This document shows positions 26,068-33,126 of a DNA stretch of 48,769 nt, piece after piece. The notes under the pieces are model-generated. The model worked only from the letters and a program-made list of their open reading frames with translations. It ran no database searches and was not told the DNA's origin. Position 1 is the first letter of the stretch, and every line of letters begins with the position of its first letter. A program made the position numbers and the translations under genes. This DNA comes from Verrucomicrobiota bacterium (GTDB lineage Bacteria > Verrucomicrobiota > Verrucomicrobiia > Verrucomicrobiales > Akkermansiaceae). The stretch covers positions 1 to 48,769 of the forward strand of contig JAPLUI010000241.1 of assembly GCA_026397725.1 (NCBI GenBank), given 5' to 3'.

Positions 26068-26358
26068 TCATGGCGCGGTGCTGGTGGTTTTGATTCTCGT
26101 GGCGCGGTGGGTTCCAAGGATGACGCCAGCGGCGGCGGCAGCGGTCTTGAGCGGGACGGGTGCAAGGAAGATTGCCCACCTCCCCGGCGTCGCCGGATAG
26201 GATGCCTTGCCGATGATGGTGAAGCATTGCTCGCCGGATTGCTCCAAGACTTGAGACACTCCCACCGATAGCAGCACGCGGATGATTCCCGGAACGGCTA
26301 ACGGGTCGGGCCGTTCAAGTGGAGCAGTGGAGCAAGTTTGCGAGTCGTGCGCGTCCAT
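26068..26358 (-). CDS. Element paralogue A (96 aa)
   Basis: MDAHDSQTCSTAPLERPDPL starts at 26358. The shared core with the 91-residue ORF is DPLAVPGIIRVLLS, FTIIGKASYPATPGR, VPLKTAAAAAG and GTHRATRIKT. The function is unknown. It lies 44 nt downstream of the ATPase gene, same strand. Confidence 0.55.
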   Translation of the reverse strand: MDAHDSQTCSTAPLERPDPLAVPGIIRVLLSVGVSQVLEQSGEQCFTIIGKASYPATPGRWAIFLAPVPLKTAAAAAGVILGTHRATRIKTTSTAP

Positions 26359-26402
26359 AGGTGTCTTTCTCTCTCTTCTTCCTCACGTATTTGGTTAATA
26401 AG

Positions 26403-28157
26403 TTACTCCACTGCTCCACTGAAAATGATCCTCCAGCGCTGAATGCCGTCCCGCACGGTCAGCCGTTCCACCCGTCCCGCACCTTCCAGCCTGCCAAGGA
26501 ACGTCCCGGTTGCCGGTGTCCACGCGCCAAGCAGTTTCTCCGCGTCCCTGCCCGTGCCCGGTGTCCCGCAGAGTATTGCCCGGAGTTCGGCGGCACTGCC
26601 CAGCCACGGGAGCGGCAGCGTGCCCCCGGCGTGCGCGGTGTCCACCATGGCGAGCAACTGCCCTTCTGGTGACAGCTCATTCAGGGCGGCGAGGAGGTGC
26701 GGGTGGTGATAGGCCAGCACGCCGCACCGCTCTTCCCGCAACTCATCCGGGATTTCCCACGCTTCCAGATGGGCGAGCATTCCCGGCAGTTCCCGGCGGA
26801 GCGTGCCAAAGAACCGCTCGCGCTCTTCCATCGTGTGTGCAGGCATCGGCAACGGCAGCCTGCGGCATTTCAGCAGGGTGAGCTTGTCGCCGATGTCCTC
26901 GGTGAGCGGCGGCAGCACCAGCAGGGCCTCGGGCTCGTCATTGAGCGCCAGCACCATCCGCCAGCACGGCGCGAAGCTGAACGCGGTCCTGCCCTTGCCC
27001 TCGATGCGGACGGCGCCGGAAAAGAGACAAGACTTGATGTTCGCCGCCAGTGCCTTCCGGCTTCGGATGTCAGAAGAACCGGCTTCGTCGTCCACGGCGA
27101 GCAGTTCGGCCCCGGCAAGGTCGCCGTTGAAATTGGTTCTCCCGGAAAAATACGGGTAGGGGTTTGCCCGCCGTCCACCCAGCGCCAGCGCCAGCACGTC
27201 AATGAGCAGGCTTTTCCCGCACCCGCGCGGCCCCGCCAGCGCCAGCGCCTGCCCCGGCCTGCGGTTGCCTGAGAGCAGGCTTTCGCGTGCGATCTTCACC
27301 CATCCAAGGAACGTCTCGATTTGAACGGCCCCGGCCTCGGGGTCGCCCAGCAGATTTTCAACGACGGCGCGGAGCGTGCCCCACGGCCCCGGCCTGGCCC
27401 TGATGATCGTCGGTGAGCTTGTGGCAAGCAGGCGTTGCCCGCCCGCCGTGTGGAGTCCCCTGCGGTGTCCTGCGAGCGCTCCCGCATAGGTGATGAAACG
27501 CAAGGTCTGCACCTTGCAGAGCAGGGCATCGATTTCAGCACAAGGGATTTCCCATCCCCGGCAATGCCGGTACACGCTTCGCTGGTCAAGCGGTACAAAC
27601 TCCGCCCCGGTGTCGAGATAGTAGCGCTGCCCGTCGTAGAAGAAACGCTCTGCCGGTTCGGCCTGGGTCTGCCCGGTGCCCCACTCCCGGAATTGCTCTT
27701 CCCGCACCTCGATGAAATGCAGGAGTTTGGCCAGGTGCGGTTCCAACAAATCGGGGTTGCTGGGAAACGGAGTTTCGCTGATTTCACACACGGCCAAATG
27801 AAGCATGTCCCTTTCATCCTGCGGCACGTCCATGGCGAGAACCGCCGTTAGAACGTCGCCAAGTTCCTGTCCTGGTGTGGTTGGAGTGTCCCTGATGAGC
27901 CGTGCGAGTTGTTGGAGTTGCGGCGTCGGGAGGTCGTCAACCGTCAGGCTTTCAAGCGGTCCCTGGAAGCCGTGAATCAGCGCTGTGGACAGGATGACTT
28001 TCGCGCAATCCTCCGCCCCCGCTTCGAGCGCGGCATGCCGGCCGAAATTCCGCTTGCCATCGGTCTGCAAAGTGGTAACTTTCTGCCGGTTCGGTATTCC
28101 TCCCCCCGTGCCCGGTTCGCGCCGGGGCGGGGGTTTTTCTGGTAGGGTGCCGGTCAT
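26403..28157 (-). CDS. Helicase/primase-like ATPase of the element
   Basis: The 584-residue protein has a helical N-terminal region (about 45-160) reminiscent of DnaB N-terminal domains and a middle region (170-290) leading to a P-loop ATPase: Walker A GPRGCGKS at 309-316, Walker B ELLAVDDEAG at 351-360 and sensor-like WRMVLALNDEPE. This matches the D5/virulence-E/SF3-type replication ATPases of phages and satellites. A C-terminal winged-helix-like stretch (FLGRLEGAGRVERLTV) ends it. The ATG overlaps the stop of the upstream TOPRIM gene (ATGA), so translation is coupled. It probably drives replication of the excised element. Confidence 0.7.
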   Translation of the reverse strand: MTGTLPEKPPPRREPGTGGGIPNRQKVTTLQTDGKRNFGRHAALEAGAEDCAKVILSTALIHGFQGPLESLTVDDLPTPQLQQLARLIRDTPTTPGQELGDVLTAVLAMDVPQDERDMLHLAVCEISETPFPSNPDLLEPHLAKLLHFIEVREEQFREWGTGQTQAEPAERFFYDGQRYYLDTGAEFVPLDQRSVYRHCRGWEIPCAEIDALLCKVQTLRFITYAGALAGHRRGLHTAGGQRLLATSSPTIIRARPGPWGTLRAVVENLLGDPEAGAVQIETFLGWVKIARESLLSGNRRPGQALALAGPRGCGKSLLIDVLALALGGRRANPYPYFSGRTNFNGDLAGAELLAVDDEAGSSDIRSRKALAANIKSCLFSGAVRIEGKGRTAFSFAPCWRMVLALNDEPEALLVLPPLTEDIGDKLTLLKCRRLPLPMPAHTMEERERFFGTLRRELPGMLAHLEAWEIPDELREERCGVLAYHHPHLLAALNELSPEGQLLAMVDTAHAGGTLPLPWLGSAAELRAILCGTPGTGRDAEKLLGAWTPATGTFLGRLEGAGRVERLTVRDGIQRWRIIFSGAVE

Positions 28158-29026
28158 TGGCGAAGTAGGTTGTCGATGTCGATGGTTTCCAATGTTTCCC
28201 GTTCGGACCCTTCAATCAGGCGCATGCGCTCTAGCTGGTCAGGGTCGATGAAGGATTCGATTTCCTTGGCGAGGATTTCCCGCAGATCGGCCGGCTTCAT
28301 GGCGTCGATGTCCACCGCGTAGTCAATGCTCTCACCGCGCCTGTCGCCCTTGGCCGGACGGGTCGGAAGATTGAAGCGGAGGATGTGTTCCTCGTTGATG
28401 CCGACACGGATCAACTCGACTGCGCAATCGTGATTGCTGAGCAATTTCCCTTCGATGGTTTTAGGGATGGCTAGGCCGGTTTCGTCGTAGTCCCCCAGAT
28501 ACAGGATGACGGGCCGGTACTCATGCGGAGCATGATGGTTGAATGTCCTTGCGGCGGCGTCGAGAGATGACATGGACGGGTCGCCACGGCAAACGAATGT
28601 TCGGAGGTTCCACTCTTCCGCAATCTTGTTGACGGCGGCGGCGATGGCGTCTTTTTCCGTCCAGACTTCAACGTAGTAATCGGAATCCTTCCACAGGTTC
28701 AGGCGGTAGCTTTGGGAGCAATGTCTAAGATATTCGCCTAGGTCATTAAAAGTGTTGTGGCCATAGTGATACCTGGTGCCGTCGATGAACCAATTGAACG
28801 GAATCAGCCGTTGCTCCCGCCACTTGACGAGATGGGAGCGAAGGGAATTGTAAGCCTGCTCCGTCTTCTCGATCAAACCGGCATTCGAGCAACGGTAGAA
28901 GAGATGGCGGATTGAAATCGGCTCGTCATACTCATCGCAGATGGCGACTACACCGGAAAAGAGTTCCTTTATGTCCGCGCCGGTCCTGCGGTGGCGTTTC
29001 TGCTTGGCGGTGTTGGAAGAGTTCAT
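28154..29026 (-). CDS. TOPRIM-domain protein, Spo11/TopoVI-A-like
   Basis: From ATG at 29026 (MNSSNTAKQKRHRRTGADIK), 290 residues. The N-terminal half has a winged-helix-like segment (PISIRHLFYRC) as in Spo11/topoisomerase VI A proteins; the C-terminal half has TOPRIM residues: E124 in VEVWTEKDAI and D179-x-D181 in ILYLGDYDETG. The R-H-L-F-Y-R motif lies where Spo11 has its catalytic Tyr context (Y44). Related proteins occur in phages and integrative elements, usually without assigned function. Its coupling to the ATPase suggests a role in replication or nicking. Confidence 0.6.
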   Translation of the reverse strand: MNSSNTAKQKRHRRTGADIKELFSGVVAICDEYDEPISIRHLFYRCSNAGLIEKTEQAYNSLRSHLVKWREQRLIPFNWFIDGTRYHYGHNTFNDLGEYLRHCSQSYRLNLWKDSDYYVEVWTEKDAIAAAVNKIAEEWNLRTFVCRGDPSMSSLDAAARTFNHHAPHEYRPVILYLGDYDETGLAIPKTIEGKLLSNHDCAVELIRVGINEEHILRFNLPTRPAKGDRRGESIDYAVDIDAMKPADLREILAKEIESFIDPDQLERMRLIEGSERETLETIDIDNLLRQ

Positions 29027-29124
29027 TTGATAGGTGTAAGCTGTTACTGATTCCCGGTGGCGAGTCAGGGGCCGGGCCTCCCCCAAAACCGCGCCTCGCC
29101 TGGCGCTATGCCTGGAGACGAAAC

Positions 29125-29709
29125 TCAGGAAAAATCAGCGGCGGCGCGAATCGCGGAGTTGGCGGAGTTGAAGGTTTCCTCGCCGGGCGCGGCCTTGAAA
29201 TTCGCGATCCCGCTTTGTGCGACGCTCAACGAGTAGTTAAGTGCATCGGCCTCGCCTTGCACGCGGTCGGATTCCACGGCGACCAAACGAACATCCTCCG
29301 GGCTGAGGTTGCGCCCGATGGCTTTCCGTGCGAGGGCGGCCAGCTTTTCGGCCAGCTTTTCAAACACGCCCGGAGCTTTCCTTTCGGCGAGCGCAAGCTG
29401 GGCCTCGAATAGTCCGGCAATCGTCGCGGCGTGCGTTTGACAAAGGGCATCTGCGAGTTGCCGTTGCCAGTTTTCGAGCGGGAATCTATCAAAGTCGGAT
29501 AGCCTGGTGGTGAGCGCGTCCAGCTTGGTTTGAGCGGTGGCGAGGGCGGCGATGCCGGCGGGGTCAAGCGCGGCTTCGAGTTGTTGAATCGTGACTTGCT
29601 CGGCGGCGATGGCGGCGGCGAGGGCGTTGCGGAATGCGCCCGGCCTGGCCTTTTCGGCGGCGAGGGCGGCGGGGACTTGGGCGAGGGTGGTGAACGTTGG
29701 TTGCTTCAT
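29125..29709 (-). CDS. Ala-rich coiled-coil protein of the element (194 aa)
   Basis: MKQPTFTTLAQVPAALAAEK starts at 29709. The sequence is Ala/Leu/Glu-rich and almost entirely helical (LAAAIAAEQVTIQQLEAALD; AKLAALARKAIGRNLSPEDV), consistent with a coiled coil. No family is recognised. It is transcribed with the HTH gene upstream (46-nt gap) and ends 98 nt before the TOPRIM gene. Confidence 0.55.
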   Translation of the reverse strand: MKQPTFTTLAQVPAALAAEKARPGAFRNALAAAIAAEQVTIQQLEAALDPAGIAALATAQTKLDALTTRLSDFDRFPLENWQRQLADALCQTHAATIAGLFEAQLALAERKAPGVFEKLAEKLAALARKAIGRNLSPEDVRLVAVESDRVQGEADALNYSLSVAQSGIANFKAAPGEETFNSANSAIRAAADFS

Positions 29710-29755
29710 TGTGTCGGTTGTTAGTTTGTTAGCTGTCGGTCGCAAGTTGGAGAGT

Positions 29756-29983
29756 TCAGGCATGGACGCGGGCGCGCTCCGCCAGGTCGGGATTGTTGGC
29801 GCGGAGTGCCAGTGCCTTGGAGACTTCGGCGCGGCTGAACCGGATGATCCGACCATCGGCCACGACGGCGGGAATCAATCCCTTGTGATACCAGGACAGC
29901 GCTGTCGGCTTGGTCGTCTTGTAATCCGCTGCCAGTTCGGCGGGGGTGACAATATCGCTCTCTTTTGACGTGTTATTTTGCAC
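29756..29983 (-). CDS. AlpA/excisionase-like helix-turn-helix protein
   Basis: Read from GTG at 29983 (VQNNTSKESDIVTPAELAAD), 75 residues. The pattern TPAELAADYKTTKPTALSW, YHKGLIPAVVADGRIIRF and SRAEVSKAL matches the short MerR-type HTH_17 domain of AlpA and excisionases. Such proteins control integrase and excision in satellites and prophages. Upstream codons to 30127 are open but fall in an operator-like palindrome region. Perfect palindromes lie just upstream at 30003-30019. Confidence 0.65.
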   Translation of the reverse strand: MQNNTSKESDIVTPAELAADYKTTKPTALSWYHKGLIPAVVADGRIIRFSRAEVSKALALRANNPDLAERARVHA

Positions 29984-30002
29984 AGGCGCATATTCGCGCC
30001 AG

Positions 30003-30019
30003 CTTGCCGAATTGGCAAG
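30003..30019. promoter_or_regulatory. Palindromic operator candidate upstream of the HTH gene
   Basis: CTTGCC-GAATT-GGCAAG is a perfect inverted repeat 20 nt upstream of the HTH gene start. A second palindrome-like word, GCGCATATTCGCGC, lies at 29987-30000. Position and symmetry fit autoregulation by the HTH protein (inference). Confidence 0.5.
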
Positions 30020-30033
30020 ATTCTTTTCTGTTA

Positions 30034-30069
30034 GACGTAAGCAGAAACCGCGATCTAACTGCTTACGTC
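30034..30069. promoter_or_regulatory. 11-bp inverted repeat between element genes
   Basis: GACGTAAGCAG (30034-30044) and CTGCTTACGTC (30059-30069) are perfect inverted arms around 14 nt. The right arm covers the last codons of the 199-residue ORF. No U-run follows on the minus strand, so an operator or processing hairpin is as likely as a terminator. Confidence 0.45.
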
Positions 30070-30659
30070 GTCTTGCCTTTGCCCTTTGGCACTTTCTTTT
30101 TTCCCGTCCGCCCGACCCTGTGGTCAATGAGCAGCATCTTGTTTATCCGCGACCAGTTGGCTCTTGGATACAAAGGCGGAAAACTCACCCCGTCCATGTC
30201 TTTCGTTTGTTCTAGCAAATAGCGGTCAAAGTCGATTGCAGTCCATGAATCATCCTTTTGGATTTTCTTAAAGGATTCCAAGGCTTGGGTCTGGATGGCG
30301 GCCTTCGATGGCTTCTTGCCCCTCGTCTTGTCCGCGGTTTCCTTCTCTGTGACGATGTCGGCAAACATCTTCTTGAGGTCGCTCACGTTGTCATTCTTGA
30401 TATGATAGATCAGGTAGCTTGCAAGAGCCATGTAATCCTCTCCCTTCTCGGGAAATTCAGTGAAGAACAATTTCCCGATCAGCAGGTTGTGCGAGTTGTG
30501 CTTTAGGTGAGGGTCAACCCGAGTCCTGATTGCATTGTCCTTTTGGGCTTTGTTTTTGACAAGGGACGCAATGCGCTTGTGCATGTCCTCCCCGATCAGC
30601 TTCCGCAACTCGGCTTCGCGCTTGGTCGGATACTTGGGTGCTGATTTTTTCGTGCTCAT
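30063..30659 (-). CDS. Lys-rich hypothetical protein of the element (198 aa)
   Basis: The start is at MSTKKSAPKYPTKREAELRK (30659). It is basic throughout with Lys-rich ends (VGRTGKKKVPKGKGKTT). The central part (HNLLIGKLFFTEFPEKGEDY) is compact and predicted mixed helix/strand. No family is recognised. The gene is AT-richer than the chromosome around it, like the TOPRIM gene, consistent with foreign origin. It lies 7 nt after the integrase stop. Confidence 0.6.
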   Translation of the reverse strand: MSTKKSAPKYPTKREAELRKLIGEDMHKRIASLVKNKAQKDNAIRTRVDPHLKHNSHNLLIGKLFFTEFPEKGEDYMALASYLIYHIKNDNVSDLKKMFADIVTEKETADKTRGKKPSKAAIQTQALESFKKIQKDDSWTAIDFDRYLLEQTKDMDGVSFPPLYPRANWSRINKMLLIDHRVGRTGKKKVPKGKGKTT

Positions 30660-30666
30660 GGCGGTT

Positions 30667-31776
30667 CTAACGGAAGTATTTCTTCGCGGCATCGGGCTTC
30701 ACGGCGCGGCGGTAGTGGCGGAAGATGGTTTGAGAACCGGCGGTGTGGCCCATCGCGGACTTGGCGGCATCCTCTCCGAACGCTACGAGGAAGTTGCTGG
30801 CGAACGTGTGCCGCGTGATGTCCTGGTCGCCGCTGATGCCGGCGGCCTTGCGGATGGCTTGGATCCGCTTCGCCCATCCGGCCGGGAGCACGGGACCGTC
30901 CACGGGATGGCCGCGCAGCAGGCGGGCTAGGCGGGGGGTGATCGGGATGAAGCGGTCGGAATCCGTCTTGCTGGTCTCGGGGTGGATCGTGACGTGCTCG
31001 CCGTCCACGTCCCGCCAGTCGAGCTTGCTTAGCTCGCCGTCCACGGCATCGGGGCGGACGCCACCGAAGAGCAATAGCGCCACCGCCTGCACCTCGGAAC
31101 GGTCGCGGCAGGCGCGGAGCATGGCGGCGCATTGTGTCACCGTCATGATCTTGACGGGGCCGCGCTTGGGTCGCTTGGCCGCGGCATGGAGCACGGCGAG
31201 CACGCGGGTTTTTCTGGCCAGCACGGTGGTCGCCGCGTCGGCTCCGTTGGCGCGGAGCGCGGATTCAATCACGGCGGGATTGATGGCCGCGCATGCGGTG
31301 ACCATGAACTCCTCACCCACCCAGCGCGGGAGTTTCGCCATGTCTTTTGCATAGCGGTCCCGCCAGCGGGTTTCATTGTCGCGGACGAAGCGGTCGTAGC
31401 GCTCGCGGAATGATTCGGCGGTGCCGCTGGCCTGGTGTTGCGCCACCGCAGCCCGGCAGGCGTCCATGGGGGTGATGCCGTAGGGTGTGAGCATCGCCGT
31501 CATTTCCGCGAACGTCTTGATCCATTCCAAGATGCTGGCACCACTTGGCACCAACTTTGCGGCCTCTGCCGCCATCCGCGCCAAGCCGGCATCCACGATG
31601 CTGCCGCGCTGCCCCCGGTCGTATTGGCCGCGAAGCTTCTTCGAGTACTCCCTGGCGTCACGCTCGATCTCGAAAAACTTCCGTTCGCGCTTCCCTTGGC
31701 CGGACATGGACGGAGGTACTGAAACCATCCACCCGTCGGTGGTTTCGATTGGATTGAATGAAGGTCGCTTTGGCAT
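30667..31776 (-). CDS. int: Tyrosine recombinase (integrase) of the element
   Basis: 369 residues from MPKRPSFNPIETTDGW. The N-terminal half (to about 200) has arm- and core-binding character; the catalytic domain follows. Residues visible: R241 in FGGVRPDAV, K270 in PETSKTDSDR, R322 in DITRHTFAS, H344 in MGHTAGS and nucleophile Y355 in FRHYRR. The usual first His of the HxxR box is Asp319. The gene starts 85 nt from the 3' end of tRNA-Thr, the standard place for a tRNA-targeting integrase, and leads the element's leftward gene run. Confidence 0.88.
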   Translation of the reverse strand: MPKRPSFNPIETTDGWMVSVPPSMSGQGKRERKFFEIERDAREYSKKLRGQYDRGQRGSIVDAGLARMAAEAAKLVPSGASILEWIKTFAEMTAMLTPYGITPMDACRAAVAQHQASGTAESFRERYDRFVRDNETRWRDRYAKDMAKLPRWVGEEFMVTACAAINPAVIESALRANGADAATTVLARKTRVLAVLHAAAKRPKRGPVKIMTVTQCAAMLRACRDRSEVQAVALLLFGGVRPDAVDGELSKLDWRDVDGEHVTIHPETSKTDSDRFIPITPRLARLLRGHPVDGPVLPAGWAKRIQAIRKAAGISGDQDITRHTFASNFLVAFGEDAAKSAMGHTAGSQTIFRHYRRAVKPDAAKKYFR

Positions 31777-31860
31777 GGCTTGCTGCCACATACTGACACA
31801 ACAAATCCGCGTTTGTCAATATCCATTTAACAGGGACGCTCGCAAACCCTTGTATTTACG

Positions 31861-31932
31861 AGCCGCTGGAGGGATTTGAACCCCCGCCCCGCTCATTACG
31901 AATGAGCTGCTCTACCCCTGAGCTACAGCGGC
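31861..31932 (-). tRNA. tRNA-Thr (anticodon CGT), carries attR
   Basis: The complete cloverleaf on the minus strand: acceptor GCCGCTG/CAGCGGC, D-arm GCTCAGGGGTAGAGC, anticodon arm GCTCATTCGTAATGAGC with CGT, and T-arm GGGGG-TTCAAAT-CCCTC with one G-T pair. No CCA is encoded (CGT follows the discriminator T). The region from about 31891 leftwards is element-derived: the replaced host 3' half, with CCA, lies at 23424-23470. Confidence 0.93.
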
Positions 31933-32058
31933 GTGACTGGACGCGAGGGAAAACAACCAGAGCGCGGCGCGTCCGGCAAGCCGGAAATCACGCGGCATGA
32001 CGATTCAGGCCGAAATCCGGTGGGGATGGGGGCTTTGGCGGCGTGCTGGCAGGCAGGC

Positions 32059-32553
32059 CTAGAGGAGGGTGAGCCGGGTGGCCATGGCTTCCAGCACCGG
32101 TGCCGGGACATAGCGCCGGACGCTGTCCTCCCAGCCGCGGGGCCCGGTCAGGCCCTTGACCATGTTGGAGGAAAGCTCGGCAATGTCCCGTGGCGGCATC
32201 AAAAACACGGTGTTGATCTCCGGTGCCATGTCCGAGTTGATGTGGCGCATCACCCGTTCGTATTCATAGTCCGAGGTGGAACGAATGCCGCGCAGGATGT
32301 AGTTCGCTTCCATGATCCTCGCGTAATCCACCAGATAGCGGTTGTCGAAATGGACGATGATGAGGCGCTCGCACGGTTGAGTGGAGGCCCGCAGCATCTG
32401 CAAGCGCTCCTCGACTGAAAACGTGTAGTGCTTGGAGGGGTTTTCGCCGATCGCCACGATGAGGATGTCGAACAATTCCAACCCGCGTTCGATCATCCAC
32501 AGGTGACCATTGGTGGGCGGGTCAAAGGAACCAGCATAGACGGCGGCGCGCAT
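32059..32553 (-). CDS. coaD: Phosphopantetheine adenylyltransferase
   Basis: The 164-residue enzyme is of the normal CoaD length and transfers AMP from ATP to 4'-phosphopantetheine, the penultimate step of CoA synthesis. The nucleotidyltransferase motif [10 protein letters not shown] (T14, H17) opens the protein; [12 protein letters not shown] and [10 protein letters not shown] match the family's later conserved motifs (the latter corresponds to ISS-x-x-V/K-E). It lies beyond the tRNA-Thr on the element's right flank. Confidence 0.94.
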   Translation of the reverse strand: MRAAVYAGSFDPPTNGHLWMIERGLELFDILIVAIGENPSKHYTFSVEERLQMLRASTQPCERLIIVHFDNRYLVDYARIMEANYILRGIRSTSDYEYERVMRHINSDMAPEINTVFLMPPRDIAELSSNMVKGLTGPRGWEDSVRRYVPAPVLEAMATRLTLL

Positions 32554-33126
32554 GGCGGCAATCTAGCATCGATCCACCGCAAGGAAAACCGAATTCGTCG
32601 GGACGTGGCGGACACGGGCCTGGCCTTGCCCGGCACGCTGAACCCGGCACCCCGCCGGGCATGCCCGTCAAGTTAAGAACCTGACGCCCCGTACCGGTAG
32701 GTTCCTCGCGAATTGCTGTATCAACCTCGTCACAATCTCCACCCGAGCTGGACATCCTGAGGTCCGATCGGACCTCAGGATGTCCAGTGCAGGGACTGCT
32801 GTTGCGGGTCACTGTCGGTAACAGGGATCACATTTCCCTTAACTTGACGCGCATGCCCGCCGGGCATGCGCCGCCCGTGGCCCGACGGCGCTCAACAACA
32901 GATGCCCCGGTCCCGCCACCCCGGGCACCCGAACCTGGATCCCGCTACCGGGATTGCGCGGAATTCGGCGCTTGCAGGCTGCGCCCGGCAGACTCAGGCT
33001 GCGCTGCGTTCTGCGCTGGCAGCAGGAGCCGTCCTGCTGGAAATCCCCGTTCACTCGCAATTTCCAAGCGGCACCAAGGCTCGGCACGCCCGAGCGAGCG
33101 CGAATTTCTAACGAAAGGTTCCGGCC
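32554..33126. other. Intergenic with large inverted repeats
   Basis: This non-coding stretch between divergent coaD and the transporter gene is dominated by the palindromic element at 32653-32866. The remainder (32867-33126) shows no supported gene. Confidence 0.5.
32653..32866. repeat. MITE-like element with a 40-bp perfect palindrome
   Basis: GCATGCCCGTCAAGTTAAG at the left end and CTTAACTTGACGCGCATGC at the right end (near 32838-32857) are inverted. At the centre, 32748-32787 is a perfect 40-bp palindrome beginning CTGGACATCCTGAGGTCCGA. No ORF of note is inside. The structure suggests a non-autonomous mobile repeat. Confidence 0.6.

Larger units (their letters stand above)
23457..31904. 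mobile_element. Integrated element, candidate phage satellite, in tRNA-Thr
   Basis: This 8.4-kb element is bounded by a 14-bp direct repeat in the anticodon region of tRNA-Thr(CGT). All genes read leftwards from the tRNA: tyrosine integrase, a Lys-rich ORF, an AlpA-like HTH protein, an Ala-rich ORF, a TOPRIM protein, a helicase/primase-like ATPase, two paralogous small ORFs, a terminase-small-subunit-like protein and further small ORFs. No capsid, tail, portal, large terminase or conjugation gene is present. Integrase, AlpA, primase and TerS in this arrangement are established hallmarks of PICI-type phage satellites; applying that label here is inference. Confidence 0.75.
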
